Below are positions 10,226-17,065 of a stretch of DNA of 18,653 nt, piece after piece. Under the pieces are notes generated by a model. The model worked only from the letters and a program-made list of their open reading frames with translations, ran no database searches and was not told where the DNA came from. Every line of letters starts with the position of its first letter. The stretch's first letter is position 1. The stretch spans positions 1 to 18,653 of the forward strand of contig DATCCY010000115.1 of assembly GCA_036510975.1 (NCBI GenBank), in the 5' to 3' direction. This DNA is from Longivirga sp036510975. GTDB lineage: Bacteria; Actinomycetota; Actinomycetes; S36-B12; CAIYMF01. The position numbers and the translations under genes are program-made.

Positions 10226-11265
10226 GGCGCAACCCCGATCGCGGTCAGCCCGGTTGTCTCGTCTAGACCGAGGGCGATGTTGGCGTTCTGCACTGCCGCG
10301 CCGGCCGCACCCTTGACGAGGTTGTCGATCGCCGACACGACGACCGCGCGACCCGAGTGCGGGTCGGCGGCGACCTGCAGGTGGACCGAGTTGGCACCCA
10401 GCGTGGCACCGGTCTGCGGCCAGGAACCGGGGCCCAGCACGGAGACGAACGGCTCGTCCCAGTAGGCCGCGTGCAGCGCCTCGTGCAGCACCTCGGTGGT
10501 GGCACCGTCGACGAGCCGCGCAGTCGTGGTCGCGAGGATCCCGCGCGGCATCGGTGCGAGCATCGGCGTGAAGGAGACCGTGACCTGCTCGCCCGCCGCC
10601 TCGGTGAGCGCCTGCTCCATCTCGGGTGTGTGCTGGTGGCTCCCGCCGACCTTGTACGTCGACATCTGACCCATCACCGCACTGGCCAGCAGCGAGTCGC
10701 TCGGCTTGCGTCCGGCGCCGGTCGTGCCGCTCGCCGCGACCACGACGACGTCGTCGGACTCGACGAGACCCGCGGCGAGAAGGGGCGCGAGACCGAGGAT
10801 GACGCCGGTCGGGTAGCAGCCCGGGTTGGCGACGCGCCGCGACGCCGCGACCTGCTCGCGGTGGCCGGCGAGCTCGGGCATGCCGTAGGTCCACGACCCG
10901 GACCAGTCGCCGCCGTAGTAGCGGGTCCAGGCGTCGGCCTTCTCCAGGCGGTGGTCGGCGCCCAGATCGATCACCAGGGTCCCCGCCGGAAGCGCTGCTG
11001 CGATCGTCCCGGACTCCCCGTGCGGCAGGGCGAGGAACACGACGTCGGCGTCGGCGAGGACGTCGAGGTCCGTGGCACCGAAGGTGCGGCCCGCCAGCGG
11101 CGCGAGCCCCGGGTGCAGGTCGGTGATGCGGCGCCCCGCGCTGGCGCCGGCCAGGAGCGGTCCGACCTCGAAGGCGGGGTGTCCCAGCAGCAGGCGCACG
11201 ACCTCGCCGCCGGCGTAGCCGGAGGCGCCGACGACCGCCGCGACGAGGCTCGGGGTCGAGGTCAT
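10222..11265 (-). CDS. argC: N-acetyl-gamma-glutamyl-phosphate reductase
   Basis: NADPH-dependent reduction of acetylglutamyl phosphate to the semialdehyde. The 347-residue product has the Rossmann motif VGASGYAGGEV near 12-22 and the catalytic cysteine C150 in ANPGCYPTG, with HQHTPEME further on. I chose the ATG at 11265, which gives MTSTPSLVAAVVG. A GTG at 11280 is in frame but would lie inside the ARG box. No ribosome site precedes the ATG, while TATATT ends 6 bases before it, so the message may be leaderless. First gene of the arginine unit, about 80 bases beyond pheT. Confidence 0.97.
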   Translation of the reverse strand: MTSTPSLVAAVVGASGYAGGEVVRLLLGHPAFEVGPLLAGASAGRRITDLHPGLAPLAGRTFGATDLDVLADADVVFLALPHGESGTIAAALPAGTLVIDLGADHRLEKADAWTRYYGGDWSGSWTYGMPELAGHREQVAASRRVANPGCYPTGVILGLAPLLAAGLVESDDVVVVAASGTTGAGRKPSDSLLASAVMGQMSTYKVGGSHQHTPEMEQALTEAAGEQVTVSFTPMLAPMPRGILATTTARLVDGATTEVLHEALHAAYWDEPFVSVLGPGSWPQTGATLGANSVHLQVAADPHSGRAVVVSAIDNLVKGAAGAAVQNANIALGLDETTGLTAIGVAP

Positions 11266-11269
11266 GGCA

Positions 11270-11287
11270 GGAATATACACATATTCC
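11270..11287 (-). promoter_or_regulatory. ARG box (ArgR operator) overlapping the argC start region
   Basis: Perfect inverted repeat GGAATAT-N4-ATATTCC, an AT-rich island in GC-rich DNA, 4 bases before the argC ATG. Size and pattern match ArgR operators (18 bp, TGAATAWWWATTCA-like). It contains TATATT (11272-11277), a possible -10 for leaderless argC transcription, so a bound repressor would block initiation. No good -35 was found. Confidence 0.8.
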
Positions 11288-11301
11288 GATAGAGCATCGC
11301 C

Positions 11302-11334
11302 CCGGGGTCACCGTTGCGGCGGCGCGGCCCCCGG
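11302..11334 (-). terminator. Possible pheT terminator hairpin
   Basis: In the 58-base pheT-argC gap, CCGGGG (11302-11307) can pair with CCCCGG (11329-11334) around a GC-rich loop. There is no U-tract and the stem is short, so this is weak. Read-through from pheST into argC is possible. Confidence 0.25.
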
Positions 11335-11345
11335 CACGGGCGACC

Positions 11346-13865
11346 TCAGGCCCGTCGGACCGCCCCGACCGCTTCCTGCGCCGCGGCGACGGCCGCGTCG
11401 CGCGCGGCCGACACCTCCTCGACGGTCAGGGTGCGGTCCGGCGCGCGGAAGCGCAGTGCGTAGGCCAGTGACTTGCGGCCCTCGCCCACCTGCTCGCCGG
11501 TGTAGACGTCGAAGAGCCGCACGGACTCGAGCAGCGCGCCGGCGCCTGCCACGAGCGCGGACTCCACCGCGTCGACCGGCACCGCCGCGTCGACCACGAG
11601 CGCGACGTCCTCCTTCGCGACGGGGTACGACGAGAAGCCGCGCGCGCTGCGGACGCCCGACGTCGCAGCGATCACGGCGCCGAGGTCGAGCTCCATCGCC
11701 GCCGTGCGTCGCGGCAGTCCGGCGTTCTCGCACGCACGCGGCGCCAGCTCACCCGCGTGACCGACGACGCTTCCGCCGACGACCAGCTCCGCGCACCGGC
11801 CCGGGTGCCAGGGCGCCGGCGTCGAGCCGCGCCGGACGAGCAGGTCGACCCCGACGGCGTCCGCCACCACGCGCGCCGCCTCGATCGCGTCGGCCCACGA
11901 CGAGGGCTCCGCCGGGCCCCACCAGCCGGCCGGCGTGCGGGCGCCCGTGAGCGCGACGCCGACGTGCCAGGGCTGATCCGGCACCAGAGCCTCGAGCGCC
12001 GCGAGGTCCGCGGCGCTCGGGCGAGCATCGACGGACGGTCGCGGCGGGGTCGTGGTGCCCCGCGGTGACTGCCCGTCGCGCAGTCGCACGACGGCGCCGC
12101 TCTCGAAGACCGCGGCGTCCGTGGCGCCTCGGCCCACGTTGCGACGCAGGGTGCCGAGCATCCCGGGCAGCAGGGTCGTGCGCATGGCGGGCTGCTCGTC
12201 GGACAGCGGGTTGGCGAGCAGGAGCGCACGTCGACGGACGTCGTCGCCCGGGATGCCGAGCGCGTCGAGGTCCGCCTCACCCACGAACGGGTAGGCCAGG
12301 GCCTCGACGTAGCCGGCGGCGGCCAGCGCACGCCCCACGCGCCGACGGGCACGCTGGGCCTCCGTGAGCCCGAAGCCGGCCGTGGCGCGCGGCAGACGCG
12401 CCGGGACGGCGTCGTAGCCGCCGAGCCGCAGCACCTCCTCGACGAGGTCGGCCGGGTCGGTGAGGTCGGGACGCCACGACGGCGGAGCGACGACGAGCGG
12501 GTCGGCCGAAGGGTCGGCCACCGTGGCACCGACGGCGTCGAGACGCGCGACGACCAGGCCGCGGCCGACCTCGATGCCGGCCACCTCGGCGGGCAGCCCG
12601 ACCGGCAGCTCGATCGTGACCGGCTCGCGTGGTGCCTCGACACCGGTCATGCCGACGTAGTGCCCACCGCCGTGCTCGATCAGCAGTGCGGTCGCCCGCG
12701 CGGACGCGTAAGGGGCCAGGACGTGGTCGGTGCCGCGCTCGAACCGCCGCGAGGCCTCGCTCGAGAGCTTGTGGCGACGCGACATGTGGGCGACGACCGG
12801 GGCACGGAAGTGCGCGGCCTCCAGGGCGATGTCCGTGGTGGCCTCGTCGACCTCGGTCTCGAGGCCGCCCATCGTCCCGGCGAGCCCGATCGGACCGCGG
12901 TCGTCGGTGATGAGCAGGTCGTCGGCGTCGAGCGCACGCTCGACGTGGTCGAGCGTCTCGAGCGTCTCGCCGTCGCGCGCACGGCGTACGACGATCGGAC
13001 CGCGGAGCTTGCCGCGGTCGAACGCGTGCAACGCCTGGCCGGTCTCGAGCATCACGTAGTTGGTCACGTCGACCGCGAGGGACACCGGGCGCATGCCGCT
13101 CATGACGAGGCGACGACGCATCCAGTACGGCGACGCCGCGGCCGGGTCGAAACCCACGATCGTGCGCAGTGTGAACAGGTCGCAGCCGTCGAGGTCGTCA
13201 ACGACGCACTCGTGCGGTTCACCGGCCTCGGGTGCCGGCAGGTCGACGAGCTCGAGACCGGGGTCGCGGAAGACGACGCCGTAGGAGTGGGCGAGCTCGC
13301 GCGCGACACCGCGCATGGACAGGCAGAAGCCCATGTCCGGCGTGACCGTGACGTCGAGCACGTGGTCCCCGAGACCGACGACGGGGCCGGCGGGCACACC
13401 CACGTCCGCAGTGCCCTCGGGCAGCACGATGATGCCGTCGTGGTCGTCGCCGAGACCCAGCTCGCGCTCGCTGGAGATCATGCCGTCGGACACGTGGCCG
13501 TAGGTCTCGCGGCTCGCGATCTCGAACCCGCCGGCGAGCACGGCGCCCGGGAGCGCGACCACCACCAGGTCACCGACGACGAAATTGCGCGCGCCGCAGA
13601 CGATCCCGCGGATGCCCGGGGTGTCCGGGTGGCCGTGCTCCGGACCCACCTCGACCAAGCACCAGCGGATCGGCTTCTTGAACTCCGTGAGCTCCTCGAT
13701 CTCGAGAACGCGACCGACGACGAGCGGACCCGTGACGTCGGTGCCGACAGCGACGATCTCCTCGAGCTCGAGGCCGCAGTCGACCATCCGCCGGCCGACG
13801 TCCTCGACGTCGACGTCGTCCGGGAGGTCGACGTAGTCCCGCAACCAGGACAGCGGGACGCGCAT
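11346..13865 (-). CDS. pheT: Phenylalanyl-tRNA synthetase beta subunit
   Basis: Large subunit of the alpha2-beta2 enzyme that charges tRNA-Phe; carries tRNA-binding and editing domains. The 839 residues start MRVPLSWLRDYV. An N-terminal tRNA-binding (OB) domain covers about 40-155, with CGARNF near 90-95 and SERELGLGDDHDG near 132-144. B3/4 editing and B5 domains follow, and the C-terminus is a ferredoxin-fold anticodon-binding domain (YPVAKEDVALVV onwards). Length is normal. The ATG shares one base with the pheS stop (TGATG), so the two subunits are translationally coupled. Confidence 0.97.
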   Translation of the reverse strand: MRVPLSWLRDYVDLPDDVDVEDVGRRMVDCGLELEEIVAVGTDVTGPLVVGRVLEIEELTEFKKPIRWCLVEVGPEHGHPDTPGIRGIVCGARNFVVGDLVVVALPGAVLAGGFEIASRETYGHVSDGMISSERELGLGDDHDGIIVLPEGTADVGVPAGPVVGLGDHVLDVTVTPDMGFCLSMRGVARELAHSYGVVFRDPGLELVDLPAPEAGEPHECVVDDLDGCDLFTLRTIVGFDPAAASPYWMRRRLVMSGMRPVSLAVDVTNYVMLETGQALHAFDRGKLRGPIVVRRARDGETLETLDHVERALDADDLLITDDRGPIGLAGTMGGLETEVDEATTDIALEAAHFRAPVVAHMSRRHKLSSEASRRFERGTDHVLAPYASARATALLIEHGGGHYVGMTGVEAPREPVTIELPVGLPAEVAGIEVGRGLVVARLDAVGATVADPSADPLVVAPPSWRPDLTDPADLVEEVLRLGGYDAVPARLPRATAGFGLTEAQRARRRVGRALAAAGYVEALAYPFVGEADLDALGIPGDDVRRRALLLANPLSDEQPAMRTTLLPGMLGTLRRNVGRGATDAAVFESGAVVRLRDGQSPRGTTTPPRPSVDARPSAADLAALEALVPDQPWHVGVALTGARTPAGWWGPAEPSSWADAIEAARVVADAVGVDLLVRRGSTPAPWHPGRCAELVVGGSVVGHAGELAPRACENAGLPRRTAAMELDLGAVIAATSGVRSARGFSSYPVAKEDVALVVDAAVPVDAVESALVAGAGALLESVRLFDVYTGEQVGEGRKSLAYALRFRAPDRTLTVEEVSAARDAAVAAAQEAVGAVRRA

Positions 13866-14932
13866 CAGACCTCCATGCCGAACTGCGTGGCGAACCGGAC
13901 GTCGCCCTCGACCATGTCGCGCATGTCGGTGACGTCGTGGCGGAACATGAGCGTGCGCTCGATCCCGATGCCGAACGCGAAGCCGGAGTAGACCTCCGGG
14001 TCGATCCCGCAGGCGCGCAGCACCCGCGGGTTGACCATGCCGCAGCCGCCCCACTCGATCCAGCGTGGACCGCCCTTGGCCTGGGCGAACCAGATGTCGA
14101 ACTCGAGCGAGGGCTCGGTGAACGGGAAGTACGACGGCCGCCAACGGGTCCGGGTCTCGGGACCGAACATCGCCGTGGCGAAGTGGTCCAGCGTGCCCTT
14201 GAGGTCGGCGACGGTGATGCCGCGGTCGACCACGAGCCCCTCGACCTGGTGGAAGACGGGCGTGTGCGTCGAGTCGAGCTCGTCGGTGCGGAAGACCTTG
14301 CCCGGGCAGACGACGTAGATGGGCGGCTCGCGATCGAGCATCGTCCGGATCTGCACCGGCGAGGTGTGCGTCCGCAGCACGACGCCGCTGTCCTCGGAGC
14401 CGACGAAGAAGGTGTCCTGCATCGTGCGCGCCGGGTGGTCCGGCCCGATGTTGAGCGCGTCGAAGTTGATCCACTCGGCCTCGACCTCCGGCCCCTCTGC
14501 GACCTCCCAGCCCATCGCGACGAAGACGTCCTCGATCCGCTCGGTGATCGTCGTCAGCGGGTGCCGCGCACCGGCCGGCCGCCGCGCGTAGGGAAGCGTG
14601 ACGTCGACCGACTCCTCCACGAGCACACGGGCGTCGCGTTCGTCCTCGAGCTCGACCTGGCGTCGCTCGAGCGCCTCGCGCACGATGCCGCGCGCCTGAC
14701 CGACCCGCTTGCCCGCCTCGGCCTTGGCCTGCGGCGGGAGGGCACCGATCTCGCGGTTGGCCAGCGCCAGCGGGCTGCGGTCGCCCGCGTGCGCGAGCCG
14801 GGTCTCCTTGAGCGCATCGAGGTCGGAGGCGGCGGCAACGGCCGCGAGCGCATCAGCGACGGCCGCGTCGACGCTCTCCTGGCTCAGCACAGCCACCTCA
14901 ACCGGGTCGAAGGACTTGTTCGGCGCCGACAT
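13865..14932 (-). CDS. pheS: Phenylalanyl-tRNA synthetase alpha subunit
   Basis: Catalytic class II subunit that activates phenylalanine and charges tRNA-Phe. The 355 residues have an N-terminal coiled-coil arm (about 20-100), motif 1 around HPLTTI/MGWEVAEGPE (124-149), motif 2 at KVFRTDELDSTHTPVFHQVEG (212-232) and motif 3 with GIGIER (321-326). The ATG at 14932 follows GAGGGAG at close spacing. It forms an operon with pheT. The genes immediately upstream are the two oxygenase-like paralogues, separated from pheS by strong hairpins, so pheST probably has its own promoter. Confidence 0.97.
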   Translation of the reverse strand: MSAPNKSFDPVEVAVLSQESVDAAVADALAAVAAASDLDALKETRLAHAGDRSPLALANREIGALPPQAKAEAGKRVGQARGIVREALERRQVELEDERDARVLVEESVDVTLPYARRPAGARHPLTTITERIEDVFVAMGWEVAEGPEVEAEWINFDALNIGPDHPARTMQDTFFVGSEDSGVVLRTHTSPVQIRTMLDREPPIYVVCPGKVFRTDELDSTHTPVFHQVEGLVVDRGITVADLKGTLDHFATAMFGPETRTRWRPSYFPFTEPSLEFDIWFAQAKGGPRWIEWGGCGMVNPRVLRACGIDPEVYSGFAFGIGIERTLMFRHDVTDMRDMVEGDVRFATQFGMEV

Positions 14933-14959
14933 GCGCTCCCTCTCGTTGCAGACGCGCAG

Positions 14960-14965
14960 AGTCTA
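14960..14965 (-). promoter_or_regulatory. Possible pheS -10 element
   Basis: TAGACT on the minus strand 27 bases before the pheS ATG is a good -10 hexamer; no clear -35 lies 16-18 bases upstream. I found no T-box, Phe-rich leader peptide or classic attenuator in 14933-15037. Confidence 0.35.
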
Positions 14966-15037
14966 GGAGAGCGCGCAGCCCACCACTGCACGGGTTACTC
15001 GCCGCGGGATGATGCGCGGCGTTTGCTGCGCCTCCAA

Positions 15038-15062
15038 GCGGCGGCTCCTCCGGAGCCACCGC
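15038..15062 (-). terminator. Third hairpin downstream of the oxygenase-like pair
   Basis: Stem GGCTCC/GGAGCC (15043-15048 with 15052-15057) extended by four more pairs across one C-A mismatch, loop of three bases. No U-tract. It lies about 105 bases before pheS and could also be a structure in a longer pheS leader. Confidence 0.45.
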
Positions 15063-15102
15063 GTCGGCGCCCCCTCCGCAGTCGTCCCGGGTCGGCTTCG
15101 CC

Positions 15103-15149
15103 TCCCAGACGACCGGCGCGCGCCCGGCGGGCGCTTCCGGTCGTCGGGA
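15103..15149 (-). terminator. Large hairpin terminator after the oxygenase-like gene 1
   Basis: Nine-base perfect arms GACGACCGG (15108-15116) and CCGGTCGTC (15137-15145), four further pairs across a bulged base, and an inner 6-bp stem GCGCCC/GGGCGC (15120-15125 with 15129-15134). It begins about 30 bases after the stop at 15181. There is no U-tract, which is common for actinobacterial terminators. Confidence 0.6.
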
Positions 15150-15159
15150 CTTGGTGCTT

Positions 15160-15174
15160 CGGGGCACTACCCCG
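15160..15174 (-). terminator. Small hairpin immediately after the gene 1 stop
   Basis: CGGGG/CCCCG with a 5-base loop, 6 bases after the stop codon. It forms a cluster with the larger hairpin at 15103-15149. Confidence 0.4.
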
Positions 15175-15180
15175 GTTGGC

Positions 15181-16020
15181 TCACGCTTCCGAGAGCTGCT
15201 CGGTCTCCATACCCATCGATGACTCGAGGACGGTGAGGGTGCCGTCGCCGAAGGTGGGGTCCTGGCCACGGGCGGCGAGCGCTGCTGCTCGGGCGGCACG
15301 CTTCTCCGCGGCGAGGGCCTCGCCCGCGGCGAGCTCCTCGTCGGTCAGCGGGTAGGACTCGACGTAGCTCTTGCCTTGGTGCTTCTCGATGTAGGCCTCC
15401 AGCTCCGGGCCGGACTCCCACGAGGTGATGAGGCAGTAGCGCGGCTCGTCACCCTGGTGCCACACCGCGTGGTAGAGCCGCTGGGTGTCGACGATGAGCT
15501 GGGCGCCCGCCGGCAGCGGGATCCGCGTCTCGGTCGACGGGTCGTCCTTGTCGTCGCGCAGCACCATCACCGAGTCGGGGTTGTCGGTGAGGTTGAAGAA
15601 CCCGCGGACGATCCAGCCGGTGCCCTCGGGGTTGAGGCGGTTGTTGTCGTCGCGGTGGAAGTTGTAGAGGCTCTCGCCGTAGAGGTTGGGCTGCAGCTCG
15701 ATGACGCGGCACCGGCCGATGTTCGCGCCGGGCTCCTTCGCCCGCTCGAGCAGCCTGGGCGCCTTGTCGGCGTTCGCCGGCACCCAGACGCCGTCCTTGT
15801 CGGTCTTGGGGGGCGTGTGGTTCCAGAAGCCGTCGCACTCGAGGTCGCCATAGGCCGACGCCAGCGGGGCGAAGCGGGTCTCGCCGGAGGACTTCCAGTC
15901 GACGAACTCGATGTCGCGCCACTCCTGCGGGTCGGCCGCCTGGTCGTAGCCGTCGAGCACGACGTAGCCGTTCTCGCGGAACGCCTCGAGCTTGGTGTAG
16001 CCGTTCTCGACGTACGACAT
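15181..16020 (-). CDS. Putative Fe(II)/2-oxoglutarate oxygenase, AspH-like (paralogue 1)
   Basis: Function unknown. The 279-residue soluble protein has no signal peptide or membrane segment. I read a full facial triad: His122-x-Asp124 in YNFHRDDNN, His184 in YHAVWHQ, and Arg194 exactly ten residues after His184, the usual 2-oxoglutarate-binding arginine position. The C-terminal core (GAQLIVD...HAVW...R..LI) resembles aspartyl/asparaginyl beta-hydroxylases, whose typical core has HEVW and an Arg at the same spacing. A conserved N-terminal block (FVDWKSSGETRFAPLASAYG, about 39-58) is shared with the neighbour at 16169. An Ala-rich charged helix (about 228-255) leads to a tail ending TEQLSEA. 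ATG chosen: GAGG lies 5 bases upstream. It is preceded by an iron-box-like inverted repeat and followed by strong hairpins. The oxygenase call is inference from residues; the substrate is unknown. Confidence 0.6.
   Translation of the reverse strand: MSYVENGYTKLEAFRENGYVVLDGYDQAADPQEWRDIEFVDWKSSGETRFAPLASAYGDLECDGFWNHTPPKTDKDGVWVPANADKAPRLLERAKEPGANIGRCRVIELQPNLYGESLYNFHRDDNNRLNPEGTGWIVRGFFNLTDNPDSVMVLRDDKDDPSTETRIPLPAGAQLIVDTQRLYHAVWHQGDEPRYCLITSWESGPELEAYIEKHQGKSYVESYPLTDEELAAGEALAAEKRAARAAALAARGQDPTFGDGTLTVLESSMGMETEQLSEA
15425..15467. repeat. 43-bp direct repeat, copy in paralogue 1
   Basis: Forty-three bases identical to 16353-16395. Both encode the VWHQGDEPRYCLIT core that follows the distal histidine. 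This shows close kinship of the two genes and a possible site for recombination or gene conversion. Confidence 0.9.
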
Positions 16021-16027
16021 GGGGTCC

Positions 16028-16063
16028 TCACAGATCCTTCCGGCGGCGCAGCGACACCATCAT
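16028..16063 (-). other. Tiny upstream reading frame before paralogue 1
   Basis: ATG ATG start followed by codons for MMVSLRRRKDL and a TGA that abuts the GAGG ribosome site of the gene at 16020. Arg-rich and well placed for translational control, but it has no convincing ribosome site of its own and may be chance. Confidence 0.2.
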
Positions 16064-16082
16064 GCCGCACCGTTCCCGCGGC

Positions 16083-16096
16083 TTAGGCCTCCCTAA
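16083..16096 (-). promoter_or_regulatory. Iron-box-like inverted repeat upstream of paralogue 1
   Basis: TTAGG-N4-CCTAA, which are the outer and inner half-site bases of DtxR/IdeR operators (consensus TTAGGTTAGGCTAACCTAA). Aligned over the full 19-mer I count about 12 matches. It lies about 63 bases before the ATG, a reasonable operator position. A second, better iron-box-like site precedes the sister gene, and both share CCTAAG(C/T)CG on the minus strand. Confidence 0.4.
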
Positions 16097-16124
16097 CCCG
16101 CGGTGTGTCCCGGCTCACGACACA

Positions 16125-16159
16125 GTACGGCCCCGGGCCTCAGCCGCCCGGGGCCGTAC
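16125..16159 (-). terminator. Strong hairpin terminator after paralogue 2
   Basis: Perfect 14-bp stem GTACGGCCCCGGGC / GCCCGGGGCCGTAC with a 7-base loop, starting 9 bases after the stop at 16169. There is no U-tract. It should separate the transcript of paralogue 2 from that of paralogue 1, which has its own upstream elements. Confidence 0.75.
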
Positions 16160-16168
16160 CGCGAGCGC

Positions 16169-16936
16169 TCAGGCCTCCGACATCACCGTCGTGGGGTCGT
16201 AGCCGTAGTACGCCGTGCGCGCCGCGCGGCGCTCCTGCGCGGTGACCTCGCCCTCGACCGCCGTGCCCTGGTCGAGGAAGGCGCTGTCGACGCGGGTCTT
16301 CGGCGAGTTCTCCCAGATCCACTTCTCGAGCTCGGGACCGGACTCCACCGACGTGATGAGGCAGTAGCGCGGCTCGTCACCCTGGTGCCACACCGAGTGC
16401 CACATGCGCTCGGAGTCCACGACGAGCTGAGCCCCGGCCGGCAGGGAGATGCGGGTCTCGGTCGACGGGTCGTTGATGTCCTCGCGCAGGATCATCACGC
16501 TGTCGGGGTTGTGGGTGAGCTGCATGAAGCAGCGCATCACCCAGCCCTCGCCGTCGGGGTTGATCCGGTTGTTGTCGTCGAGGTGGCTGTTGTACAGCGC
16601 GTCGGCGTAGGAGTTCGGCTGCAGCTCGATGACGCGCACCCGGCCGACGTTGCAGCCGATCGCCCTGACGCGCTCGGTGAGCGTGGGGGCCACTGCGGTC
16701 TGCGCGTCGATCCAGACGCCGTCCTTGTCCGCCTTCGGCGGGTCCTGGTGCCAGAAGCCGTTGCACTCGATCTGGCCGTACGCCGACGCGAGGGGCGCGA
16801 AGCGGGTGTCGCCCGAGGACTTCCAGTCGACGTACTCCAGGTTCTTCCACTCGGCTGGGTCCATCGGCTGCTGATAGCTGTCAAGGACGACGTAGCCGGT
16901 CTCCTCGAGGATCGGGAGGTGGAGGTGACGCGCCAT
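16169..16936 (-). CDS. Putative Fe(II)/2-oxoglutarate oxygenase, AspH-like (paralogue 2)
   Basis: Function unknown; sister of the gene at 15181. The 255 residues align almost without gaps over the first 200, at roughly 60% identity by eye. The same candidate active site is kept: His118-x-Asp120 in SHLDDNN, His180 in WHSVWHQ, Arg190 ten residues later. The shared segment VDWKSSG.TRFAPLASAYG and the SGPELE block are also kept. The C-terminus is shorter (YYGYDPTTVMSEA), yet also ends Ser-Glu-Ala. I start it at the ATG at 16936 because AGGAAGG lies about 6 bases upstream; the longer in-frame start at 16972 would place that site inside the gene and is rejected. Its leader holds a 25-nt palindrome, an iron-box-like site lies further up, and a 14-bp hairpin follows the stop. 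No signal peptide or membrane span is visible, so it is probably cytoplasmic. Confidence 0.6.
   Translation of the reverse strand: MARHLHLPILEETGYVVLDSYQQPMDPAEWKNLEYVDWKSSGDTRFAPLASAYGQIECNGFWHQDPPKADKDGVWIDAQTAVAPTLTERVRAIGCNVGRVRVIELQPNSYADALYNSHLDDNNRINPDGEGWVMRCFMQLTHNPDSVMILREDINDPSTETRISLPAGAQLVVDSERMWHSVWHQGDEPRYCLITSVESGPELEKWIWENSPKTRVDSAFLDQGTAVEGEVTAQERRAARTAYYGYDPTTVMSEA
16353..16395. repeat. 43-bp direct repeat, copy in paralogue 2
   Basis: Identical to 15425-15467, 928 bases apart in direct orientation. Recombination between the copies would delete one gene and leave a single chimeric one. Confidence 0.9.
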
Positions 16937-16956
16937 GGGGGAGCCTTCCTGCCGGA

Positions 16957-16981
16957 CGTGACGGCGTGGCACGCCGTCACG
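16957..16981 (-). promoter_or_regulatory. 25-nt perfect palindrome in the leader of paralogue 2
   Basis: Two 12-base arms CGTGACGGCGTG / CACGCCGTCACG around one central base, ending about 20 bases before the ATG and just ahead of its ribosome site. It could be an operator for a dimeric regulator, or an RNA hairpin (about a 10-bp stem with a 5-base loop) that affects translation. It is not found upstream of paralogue 1. Confidence 0.6.
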
Positions 16982-17065
16982 AAGCCTGGTCGTGGGGCTC
17001 AGTCTTCCATGCCGACCGATCGCTCAAAGGTGCTGAGCGCGTTGGTGTTTCGTCACATCGGCGAC

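Noticed and set aside
11346..14474. Extended pheT frame upstream of 13865
   Set aside because: The extra part is an out-of-frame read of pheS. PheT proper begins MRVPLSWL at the TGATG junction.
14933..15037. T-box or Phe leader-peptide attenuator before pheS
   Set aside because: No T-box sequence, no run of Phe codons and no terminator/antiterminator pair could be recognised.
14898..15299. 133-residue minus-strand frame overlapping the ends of pheS and paralogue 1
   Set aside because: Pro/Ser/Arg-rich composition typical of an out-of-frame read, overlaps two genes and runs through the hairpin cluster.
17008..17055. Short frame VTKHQRAQHL in the leader of paralogue 2
   Set aside because: Ten codons with no ribosome site; nothing separates it from chance.
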